Source of the DNA: Dentipellis sp. KUC8613
Lineage: Eukaryota > Basidiomycota > Agaricomycetes > Russulales > Hericiaceae
Reading direction: 5' to 3'
Assembly (NCBI GenBank): GCA_002286715.1
Contig: NSJX01000080.1
Span: forward strand, 7,155-71,154
Length of the DNA: 64,000 nt
Shown in pieces: positions 34,876-44,993 of the stretch. Each line of letters begins with the position of its first letter. Position 1 is the first letter of the stretch. The notes under the pieces are model-generated. The model made no database searches and had not been told where the DNA came from. It saw only the letters and a list, made by a program, of their open reading frames with translations. Both the position numbers and the translations under genes were made by a program.

Positions 34876-37800
34876 ATGGACTCGTACTCGAACCTGCAAA
34901 AATGCTTTCTCCGCCGCGGGGCTCGTATCGAATCAGCACATGCCGCTTGGCTATCCGCGGGCAAGCCAGACGATCAAGCTTGGTTTGCGGGCTTCAATTC
35001 TGAGAAGGTAAGGTCTCAGGCTTTACAGAATTGAATCATCTGACGTGTCGTGGAAGGAAACACTCACATCCGAGTTCCTCGCCGTCAACAAAGCCCATGA
35101 GACTCCCTACACGTCTTCGGTCGCGTGGAGCTTCCTGCGGAGAACTCTCCGGAAGTCTGTGACAATGGTCGAGATGGAGCATGTCCGTTCCGGGGACTCT
35201 GCATTGGAAGGGGTTCGCAAGGCTATGCCCGACTCTATTCTCAACACATGTGTGGAATGGCTGGACTATGAAGGACCGGGGGTTCCAGAAGGCGAGTCGA
35301 AGTGGTGGATTTTCGATAGTAAGTTCAATTCGCGTTTTAGTCATGGCATGATTCACAGTTAGCAGGTTGCGTTAGTGGGATGAAGGTTGTTGCGTCCACG
35401 AGCGCGAGCCCTATTCCGTCGACCTCTGTGCTGAACGTGGTCGCGGTGGCCGCCAGTCCCGAGAGGGATGTAACCATCGTGCCCATGGATACCGAAGATA
35501 GCCAGGTATCGCGTGTAGTATCGTCTCAAGACAATCGCAATGCGCAAGAGGGAACAGGTGTCCCAGATTCACACTGGGATGCGGCGAGCGGCGGTGTTGA
35601 TTTCGGAGCCCGGGCAGAGGAACGAGGTGTTGACATTGACCGGGAGTGGATGCGCCATGCGCAGTCGCCGCTGACTGCCCCATCTCCCGAGGACGTCATT
35701 ATGGATGGTGGTCCATCCGACGCTGGGTTGGTGGGCGAACAGGAGATGGGCGAATCGTCCCTTCAGGGCGGGCCTGCAGAGGGGACTCGGATGGATGTCG
35801 ACGGCGCTCAGTCCGCGTCGGGAAGAGAAACCGGAGGATGTGAGTATTCTCATCCCCGACCAATACTATGCTAACATGTCCGCGCCAGTGCCAGACCTCC
35901 GCCAGTCAGCCACTGACGGCACAGATGGTCCACCGGTGGACGCCGTGATGGACGTAGACGCAGACGGTCGCCCCGCAGGCGGCCATGTGTCGTCACCTAC
36001 ACCCGCTCTCCCCGCACGCACACACACTCCGCCTGCACTCGCCACACCGGCAGAAATCACGGCATTGCGAGCAGTGGCTTTGCCTGCGCCTCCACCCACC
36101 GTGCAAGCGCCTGCCTCGCCACCGCCCGCTATGCCCGTACCCACATCCGCTTTGCCTGCGCTCCCCTCCTCATCAGCAGCCTCGCTCGCACCCGATTTCG
36201 CCATGCAGACTTTGCCTGCAGCCCCACTGACTTCGCCGGCTCCTGCTTCGCCAGCTGGGCCCGCACCCGCACCCGCGCCCGCACCCGCGCCCGCGCCTGC
36301 ACCCGCACCCTCACCCGCGCCCACGCCCGCACCCGCACCCGCACCCGCACCCGCGCCCGCACCCGCACCCACATTTCCTGCGCCTGCTACACCATCCCAA
36401 GGACCGACATCGCCAGCAGCCGCCTTGCCCGCCCCTGCACCAGCTTTGGCAGCCTCGCCCCCTCCCGCGCTCCCTCCACCCACGTCTCCCAGACTCGCGT
36501 CTGCCCCTGACGGTCGGTCGACAAGGAAGTTCGGCCCTCCGTCGAAGAGGAAAGTCGAGGCCGCGGTCCCGCCTCGTCCTCGCCGAGGAAAGCGTGGTGT
36601 ACCTGAGGAAGCAGGTGTGGCATCTGGGTCGCAACCCAAAGCGAAGGAAGATGTGAAGGGGAAAGGGAAGGCCAAGGACAACGATTCGGAGGGCTCACTC
36701 AGAGCCGGAGACGCCCCGATGTCTGGGAAGAGACAGCGGCGGGTGATCCTCCGCATCACGCCGAAGCCTAGCGCAAATGCTGAGGAGGAGCAGGAAGATG
36801 AAGAGGTTGACGAACTCGACCAAGACTCCGACTACAACGCCTCTGGGAACAACACAAGCTCCAAGCGAAAGCGCCTGGCTTCGAATGTAGCCGCGGAAAC
36901 CACGGATCCCAGCGACGGTCAAGCTAGGAGGTCCAAGAGAGCGAAGACCGCCGTGGCCACAGCCGAGTCCTTGGCTAACGCAAAACCCAAATCGAAGGCC
37001 GCGGGCAAGGCGAAATCAAAGGGTTGGGCAACGAAGGATTCCGCGGAGACACGAAAGGTTGCGCTGAGTCTTGCAGTAAGTCGATTTCGCTTCGGAAGGG
37101 AACTCAATATTCATAATATTTCTCATAGGGCAAGCGCAAGTTCACTGACGCAGAAAAGGCATTCATGAAAGAGGCGGTGAAGCATGTAAGTTGATTTCTC
37201 AGCCTACGATTAACGATACATCTGACAAGTCTCAGCCCATCACGGGTTGCTACACATGCAAGGGGTGTAAGCTCACTTGCAATCCAGCAGAGTTCGGAAC
37301 CTCTTGTGGGCGATGCAGGACTTCCAAGCACAAATGCTCGTACGTCTCGAAGACCCGGCGTGCAAACGTTGACATGGACCCCTTCGAAATGTGGGAGTGT
37401 CTTGCGATGCACCCCCGGGAGCCCGTGCAAGAACTCCCTCCTGTTCCATACCTGCCGCCTCTCCACCTTGTCAAAGCACACAGACTGGACGTTACCGTCT
37501 TACTCGGACAGCTGCGAGCTCCCGCATCCTACGAGGAAGCCCTGACGCTCAAGTTCGATCCCTCCATCTTCCCTGTTGGCGTGTCGAACGCGAAGGAACA
37601 AGGGAGCTCAAGACAGGTGGTTCCCGCGGGCAATGTCGCTGGGCCATCGCAGCCAGGACATTTTGCATTCGGTGCAGTGGAGGCATCGTCTCCGCCTCCC
37701 CTCGCTAACCCTCCAACCGCCTCCACGCCAGGATCAATGTCTCGCGAAGGTAGCGCCGATGCCGACATTCGGCGAGCAAACATGGCGCTCAACAGCAAAA

Positions 37801-38120
37801 TGCGGACGCTCACCGGTATCGTCGAGCAACTGCGGAGTCGCGTCGATGGTCAGGCGTCCGACATTTCGGTCATTCAGACCGACATGTCATCTATGAAGCA
37901 AGAAGCTCAGGCGCACAGGGAAAAGGTTGACCAGGACATGGAGGGGCTTCGAAAGGCTTTCAGCGACGCGCAGCTCGGCATCAATGGCATGAACGACGCC
38001 CACAGGAAAATCGACGACTGGGTCTCCGAATCGAGATCAAAGACTCAAGCTCTGGAAGAGACTTTGGCCCGATTGTTGGCGAAACAACCTGCCTTCCAAC
38101 CACCGCCATCTTCGTCGTAG
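34876..38120 (+). CDS. Element accessory gene 2: cysteine-cluster coiled-coil protein, paralogue of the 9.7 kb gene
   Basis: Exon 1 (34876-35007) encodes FLRRGARIESAHAAWLSAGK and exon 2 has SSVAWSFLRRTLRK, EWLDYEGPGV and a WW pair, the same N-terminal module as the gene at 9732. A long disordered part follows, with an Ala-Pro dipeptide run encoded at 36247-36372, basic NLS-like RSTRKFGPPSKRK and KSKAAGKAKSKG, and short exons. Then comes a cysteine cluster: CYTCKGCKLTC, then CGRCRTSKHKC, with spacing that resembles a Zn2Cys6-type finger. The end is a long coiled coil (KMRTLTGIVEQLRSRVDG). The layout suggests a DNA-binding protein that may recognise element or target sites. This is inference; the family itself is not one I can name. 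Confidence 0.68.
36247..36372 (+). repeat. Ala-Pro coding minisatellite
   Basis: An in-frame run of near-exact cccgca and cccgcg hexamers encodes about twenty Pro-Ala dipeptides inside accessory gene 2. It is a low-complexity linker likely to vary in length. Confidence 0.8.
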
Positions 38121-39090
38121 AGGCAAGTCAGATCTTGTGGACCGTCTTTAGCATACCCGCGGTTATCAGCAATTCGTCTCGAATCGTCGAGCTTTGACGA
38201 TCTCGCATTATTCTCCGTTCCCTTTGCTTGCTAGGACTATTATCCATGTATATACTATATGTTGTTCATCATACCTCTCCCCCTGATCTATCGTTTCACT
38301 AACAGTACCTCTTGCTTTAATAAACATCGTTCAACTTACCCCTGCGAATTGCCCGCGGGAAACAGTAATAGAAGCAGTAACGCTTTCGAACGAGGAAAAG
38401 TCGGGTAAACGACAGCACCGACAAGAGTCTGTCTGAGCTACAGTTATTAAAACAACTTCGGGAGTACAAAGCTGCAGCAAAGAGAGCCCGCGGGTATCGA
38501 TCCACAGTAGAAACTCCGGAATCCTGCAAGTCTGAGGTAGCCGCGGGCATATGTGATTCAACTTGCTGGAAGACCGTAATCTAATCAGGAGGTACGCAAT
38601 GCATCACTCCTCCCCTCTGGCCCGGCTGCTCGTAGCATGTTGCCGTGTACCCTCCAAAATCAAATTAAAATTGACCTGATCCTCTAAATGACTTCGGGAG
38701 TACAAAGCTACAACAAAGAGTGCCCGCGGGTATCAATCCACAGTAGAAACTCCGGAATCCTGCAAGTCTGAGGTAGCCGCGGGCATACGTGATTCAACAT
38801 GTTCCAAAACTGTAATCTAATCAGGAGGTACACAACGCATCACTCCTCCCCCCTAGCCCGTCTGCTCGGAGCGTGTTGCCTCTTACCCTCCACAATTAAA
38901 TTGACATCGACCTCATCCCTAGCCTTTCTTGCCGATCTCGGCTTCGATGCAAGTCGGTCGCTGTAAGGGACCGTCGCATGCTTATATTTTTTTGTTTGTC
39001 TCTCTGTAGGTGCTTCGGTCTCTGCCAAACGCCGTTTTCCTACTGATTTGTCAGATTTCCGCGGCGACCACAGAGGGTAAGGAAAAGCCC
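38121..39090. other. Spacer between accessory genes 2 and 3
   Basis: No gene is seen. It holds several CCGCGGG palindromes and a 235-bp tandem duplication. Confidence 0.6.
38456..38925 (+). repeat. Two-copy 235-bp tandem duplication
   Basis: Copies start at about 38456 and 38691, both with ttcgggagtacaaagct, and match at roughly nine bases in ten. Each contains two palindromes of the CCGCGGG family (GCCCGCGGGTATC and TAGCCGCGGGCATA) at the same offsets. The palindromes are conserved while neighbouring bases differ. Confidence 0.85.
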
Positions 39091-42000
39091 TTAGAGGCTG
39101 TAATTCTCACCAATGGCAGCCGCCGATTTCTTGTGGTTGGCCGCGGGCTTCTGAGGGGCTTGGTTCTGAGAGCTTCTAGGAGTTGCTTCACCTCGACCTG
39201 AGGATGTTCCCGCTCTTTGTTTTTGTCCCAGTCTGGAGGTTCCCGACACCACCTGACGGCTACCTCCGTCCTGTCGCAGCTGTGTCGTCACGGCGGTTCC
39301 CGCGGGGTCAACGTTTGGAGTCGACTTGTCCTGTTGGCCTGGCCAGTTCTTCTCAGAGGTTTGACTAAATTGAGATCGGCCATCCAGCACGCTTTCAACC
39401 GCTGCCGCAGAAGAAGAGGCTGAGTGAGACTCTGGAATAGTTGGGAGATTGGGTCTATGAGTGAGTGACTCCCTTTGCGGCAACGGTAGTTGTACAGTAT
39501 CAGTCCGTTGGGACGCATTTGCTGCTCCAGGGTTTTGAGAAGACATAAAGGAGGGATGAGATAGTAGCCACTGAATAGGGTCCATTTGATCACCGCCATC
39601 TTGTGTGTGGGGGAGGACTGGTGTGTTCTGATCGAAGACAGGACTTCCTTGGTACTGGGATGGGCCGGGGCGGAGGTACGCCATACTTCCATGAATGTGA
39701 GAGCTTTCTGGGAGCCCTTGGTACGACGAGTGGGCATGAAGGGGTTGTAATTCTAACCTTGGTTGTACACCAAGACCTGGGAACTGAGACCCTTGCCAGG
39801 GCTGTGGAGTTCTAAGATAAGGCCCTCCTCCATTGACCAGTTGATAGCTGGCAAAGTCCATGTTTTGGTGTCCAGAATCACCAGTCGGAAAAGACATGGA
39901 GGGACCACTGACAGCCGATATGGATCGGCCAGAGGCATTGAAAGTCTGCTCTGCCGGAATCCCCGCGGGTATTGAGGGAAGAAAGGTATGGGATGGCTGC
40001 GTCTCTCTAGTAGCCGCGGGCATTAATGAAAAATTTCCTGGTGAAGATGCATTCTTTCCTACGCCAGCAGAAAGCAAGCTGGGCGCAGTACTTGATGATC
40101 CGAGGCTGGTATGGTGATCGTTCCGGACAATCCGACTAGTAAATCGAATGATTGCCGGGTGAATGTGCCGTTCGACTTCATCTTCTTCGATGTCGCTTCC
40201 GACGATATAGGGTAGGAGCCCTATGTTACCTGCTTCCTCGTCCTCTAAAGCAGCCCACTTTGCGTTCGCATCATGGATCATATAAGCAAGGAACAAAAGA
40301 AGTTGTTCCAGAGACGTCTTGTCTCGTAAACCTCCCGTCTTCGGGTTGACCCAGGGATCTTCGGATAGCCAGTCGTTGATTTCAGAAAGACGCGCACGGG
40401 TATGAAAGCTGGGAGGGAGATACTGTTCATCGTAGGCCCAACCCGCAAATTCTTCAGCCCACTCTGAGGGCAACTTGAATCCTCCTGGGGCTCGAGTCCC
40501 GGGAATAGCCTGCCGTAGACCATAAGTATGGGCCAAACGGGTAACAAAACGCATAGCAATTCACCTTCAAAGAAGAGAACGCCGCAAGGAGGCTGTCAAA
40601 AACCTCATCTCCCCCACAAAATCCTGACAAAAACTTCAGCCTCGCATCTGAGCTTGCAGGGACGTCGCAAGGAAGCCTTGGTTGCGAGTGAGAGGAATAG
40701 AGGGACGCAGTCCCATCCAGAAGCCTTTCGAGCTCATCATAGTGCTCCTTGTCGTTGTGGCCTTCCATCCCGCCGTCGTCGTCTTCTTCGTCCTCGTCCT
40801 GCTTGTCCAGGTCTTCATCGAATTCTGCGTCAATATCTCGGAGGTCGTCCTCATCAATATCCGGTATGTCCTCTTCCGCACCATGCGGAACCTGAACCTC
40901 TTCTTCATCCGACTCATTGGTTTGCGTTCGAGCTACCGCGGATTGCCCGCGGGCATTCCCTCCTCGTCGCCCGCGTGCTTGCTGATTTGCCCGGCCTGCA
41001 CCAGCACAGCGGCCCCTCTGACGAGATGTTTGAGCAATGGCAGAAGAGGACTCCAGGGGTTTGTCCCATGCAGGACGCAGTTCCCCTGTTCCGCCTTTAG
41101 AGTTTAGTCTGACGTTCTTGAATTGAAACGTCCGAAGCCCTGAAGCTTGTCGAGCGTCCCAATGACGAAAAATCTTCTCCAAATGAGCTGTCTTTATTTT
41201 CGCAGGGTCTGCTTTGTTATCAGACCAGTCGTAATTGTTTGGTAGATATATATCGACGTCAAAGAAGGCGGAATCAGGTTGCCAAACCTCGTTCCAAGGC
41301 ACAGCGACACCTTCTCCCTCTCGTGCGATGTCTAAGATTGCAGCTAAGAACACGATGGAGCAGAATTAATTGAAACACGTACCATAGTGGGCTTGAACAA
41401 ATTTTCTGAGGAACTTCTTTCTGGTCAGAAGCTGTGAGTTGAGCAACGTCTGCAAATCAGGCATTATAGGCCATCCCGTGGTATCGTATTCAAAGATGAC
41501 GTCGGGTTCCTGCTTTCGTAGTCCCTCGGCAGCATTCTTTGCCTCTATCCGATGACGTGTCAAGATGGTACCATAGTATCGGTGAAAAGACTTACTCCAC
41601 ATACAACAAAGATAGTCACGCCAATATTCTTCACACCCGCAATTCTCGGCGGCTGGGTAAGCCTTTCGGAAAGACTGACATCCATTGAACTCCCCCGCCT
41701 TGTCGATTCTGAATGAGACAGAAGGACTAAGTACTGAACAAATAAATGAGCTGCTTTACACAACGTACACCGCGCCGACGACCTCGTCATCTGCATCAAC
41801 GAAGCCGATCCTCATGAAAAGCTCCACTCCCAGATTGTCATGCATGGCCGCGGCGAATGCGTGGCAGAGCCGTCGGGCATTGTCTTGAGCACGACTTCGT
41901 GTTTTCAGGTCAGATACCATAGCCATGACAAGAACTCGAGGGCGTACGATTTCTTTATCTCATCTGGGATGGCTTTCTTCCAGGTCTTCGCTTCCTCCAT

Positions 42001-42647
42001 GCATTCCATCTTGACCTCTGGATTCCTCTCGCCGAACAAAGTGATGGCCTTCTGATAGAATTTGATCCAACCGGGGTCTCCGACCTTGATGTCGTACTCA
42101 TCCTCAAGGAGTTGGTATAGCTCCTGTTTCCGTGTCTCTCCCAGTACCACTCGCCAGTCAGGACGACGGAGGAGGGACATCTTGGGTGCAGACGGTCTCT
42201 CGCATGAGTGATTCCGGAACCAGTTGGTAATTTTCTGAACAGCGCAGGCGATTTATTATGCTTGTTAGTGGACGTGACAAAGAGATGGTCCTAGGACGCA
42301 CCTTGATCAAGACCCCCATACCCTGCTCCCATGGATCCCAATAAGACCCATCTCGAGTTCGTATCTGCCGGACACAGTCCTTCACCAACAAGTTCCGTTT
42401 TGGACTATCACCGTCCTTCCAGATAGCGAGCTTTGGAGAGAGTATCGCCTCGATAGTGGCAACAGAGATTCTCCGGTCTTCAAGCGGTGTGTTGACGTTA
42501 TTAGTGGCCGCGGGCATCGTCGAAGATAATTCTGGAGCGGGAGACGCGATGTACTGTATGGTGGGACGCAACGAAAGGAAAATTGGTATTAACCCCTACC
42601 AATACTTTCTTGGATCCTTGCCTTAGCCCGGTTGCCATCTCAGTCAT
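39091..42647 (-). CDS. Element accessory gene 3, large protein of unknown function
   Basis: Minus-strand gene of about eight exons and roughly 1,050 aa. It begins MTEMATGLRQGSKKVL (42647), then YIASPAPELSSTMPAATNNV, IEAILSPKLAIWKDGDSPKR, LRRPDWRVVLGETRKQELYQ, MHDNLGVELFMRIGF, FHRYYGTILTRHRIEAKNAA, and DIAREGEGVAVPWNEVWQPD. A long Asp/Glu-rich tract follows at about 40740-40890, then VTRLAHTYGLRQAIPGTRAP and a long Ser/Gln/Pro-rich tail ending at 39091. MPAATN, MPAATRE and SIPAGIPAE are all encoded by CCGCGG-type palindromes. No domain is recognised. The acidic and Gln-rich composition suggests a chromatin- or transcription-related role, which is a guess. Confidence 0.6.
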
Positions 42648-42689
42648 ACCAGGCCTGGCTCAGATGGTCAGCCGGAGATAGATATGAAT

Positions 42690-43200
42690 AAAAGCAAGAG
42701 TGTCAGCTGTCTTTGAAGGCCATATCCCTCGCAACTCACAATCTCGCAGAGGGCTATGGTCACTGAATACGATTTGGACATTTCGATCTACGCATGTCCT
42801 CAGACTCACTGCAGCCCACGACAATTGTCTGACACTGAAGTTGACTACTGAACATCATTCCGAATGAGAGTGATGGAAGCCAAAAGCTAGGCTTTCCATC
42901 AGGTTGCCGGACGCTCAATCGGGTCGTGATGGGATCTGTCCCTTCCTCGTGCTTCAGCTTGATCAGAACATCAGCCTGGCTCCAGGCCCCATCACTAGTT
43001 AATATTGCATGTCGTGAGATACAATCCAACCCTCACCTCAACTATCCTTCCTCACTGCAGACCCGATCCCAAGAACAATAGAGACGAACGGTCTTGTATC
43101 CGTCTACAATTGAACAGTTAGCAACGCTCGTCAGTGGGGCCGGTGACATACGGTCTTAGGCTTCGCTGATGCCCCCTGAAGGCGTGCCTTGATGGCGGGC
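42690..43200 (-). other. Possible small gene or gene remnant next to the TET/JBP gene
   Basis: Minus-strand pieces look coding: MPAIKARLQGASAKPKT (from 43200), then GYKTVRLYCSWDRVCSEE, then DGAWSQADVLIKLKHEEGTD and RLSVRQPDGKPSFWLPSL. I could not join them into one frame: the second piece stops at a TAG and no GT-AG choice I tried continues it. The paired cysteines in the middle piece recall a small zinc finger. It is either a gene with unusual splicing or a remnant. Its 5' end faces the start of the TET/JBP gene. Confidence 0.3.
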
Positions 43201-43390
43201 ATTGCTGGCAACGATCATGATGGTTGGCATCGTCGGTGATTGCCGGCGCTCTTCATCAGCAGTTCTGGCCGGTGTTCAACGGCAATATCAACAACTGCAG
43301 AGATCGACGACTGCTGCAGAGTCCAAGTCGAGAATCGTCTTCGGTTTCGCGTCAAAACGCGGTCAAAACCGCACACTAATTAACAGTAAA

Positions 43391-44727
43391 ATGTCCATAG
43401 ATCCCTCCCTCCACTGCGAAGAGACCTATAGAATATGCGGTCTGGTTCCTCTCATGTCCCGCTATGTTCGGGACAGATTTTTCAACCGGTTGGAGCAAAC
43501 TGCGGCTGAAAAATCCGGAAAGTCTTCTCCGCCTGACATCCCGCGTCCCATGGAATTGCGAACGGAAATCCTCCTGGACCTCGATGTCGCCGTTGACCAG
43601 ATGGCGATAGCAGTCCATAATCCAGGTGCGACTCCCGGCTATTCGTTTTCGTCTTATCCTCACAAAAATTGTAGTGAAAGTTGATTGGGACGCGGAGAGG
43701 TATGCCTCGGGCAAACGAGGGAAGGACAGCGAAACCTTCGCCTTGAAATATCCGCCTCTGGAGGACCAGGAAGTCAGGGAGCTGCCCTGTGTTGTGGTGG
43801 ACGTTCATGAGGTGATTTTGGCCTGGCACCTTCCAGCAGTCCTTTCTGAGGAACGACAGGTAAGCCATGAATTCGAAGATTGTAGTACTTCTAGATCCAC
43901 GCCCTGACGAATTCTTCGAATAGCGAGATCTGGAGGAGGCTGCCAGACTCTTGCAGCCGATGCTCGTCGTGGGCTCACCCCAGAAACATCGCTCTGGGAA
44001 GACTATTGGCCGCGACGACCCGTCGCAGTTTCTCTCTACCGAGGAGAGCAAAGATTTTCGTGGTATCGTAACCCTTTCGCCCGCTTGGTATCAAGCTGGA
44101 CACGAGGTAATGTGGAATTGTCGTGATCCTGCTCCGTTTCTTCGCTGATAAGAGGGATAGGGACCACAATTCCAACCCGAGATCTCCGCCTCACTCAAGC
44201 CAACGAATAAGAGACAAGAAGGTAGACTCTGCCTCCGAAAGATCGCGGAGACATGCGCGATCATCAACGCATGCATGATCGTTATGCACCCCGCCCTCTA
44301 CGAAGCCGGATTTGAGGTCATACGCGATCTCCGCAGCAAACCAGACTTCTATCCGGTCATTATGGAGTGGGTATCCATCTTCAACGGAATACAAGTCATT
44401 GTCAATCGGCGGACGAAGCCTCATGTCGACGGTCATACTAGATCGCCATGGTATGATGTTGTCTGTTCGGTCGGGCCGTACACTGCCGCCATATTCGGGC
44501 TTCGGAAACTTGGGGTCTATCTCGCCTACCCACCTGGAACCTTGATAGCTCTTTGTGGTAGCTTTTTGGAGCATGAGGTCCCCGATTTCGATGGTGAGCG
44601 AATATGCTACGCGTTCTTCATGCGAGATGCTATCCATGAACTCCTTGGAAAGAAATCGCCTGGCTGGATGTACCGAACACAGTACATAAATCTTCACTGT
44701 TCTCCTCCCACTACTGCCCCAACATAA
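43391..44727 (+). CDS. TET/JBP-family 2-oxoglutarate/Fe(II) dioxygenase
   Basis: TET/JBP enzymes oxidise 5-methylcytosine, or thymine in JBP, in DNA. Four exons: 43391-43625, 43675-43859, 43924-44106 and 44161-44727, giving about 389 aa. The catalytic core lies in exon 4: NRRTKPHVDGHTRSPWYDVV holds the H-x-D iron ligands. YTAAIFGLRKLGVYLAYPPG matches the fungal TET/JBP strand order. GSFLEHEVPDFDGERICYAF holds the distal His and the Arg that binds 2-oxoglutarate. All four key residues are present. The frame is open upstream to 43202, so a longer N-terminus is possible. It is encoded on the same strand as and just before the KDZ transposase (266 bp), matching the known fungal TET/JBP-KDZ partnership. 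Confidence 0.88.
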
Positions 44728-44993
44728 TCACGTAGTACAGTAGCTTTTGACTACTCTGTATCCTTTCCTTTAGTCTTCTAAACTACTACTTTGACTAATG
44801 CAATTTCTCGTCATCCCAGTCTCTCACGTGCACATCACGAGGCCGCGGTCATCATGCAACCTCGTGTTGAAGGCACGAGGTGACGGGACGCCTCGGAGCA
44901 TGAGAAGTCCAAAGCCCCTTGCTCTAGACGACCGTATACAACGACTCTGTGACTGGATATCTATCCGTCGTCTACCATCTTACAACAGCGGCG

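Noticed and set aside
35866..36759. Minus-strand 297-codon frame rich in Ala/Gly opposite accessory gene 2
   Set aside because: It is a shadow of the Ala-Pro coding repeat and GC-rich plus-strand exon.
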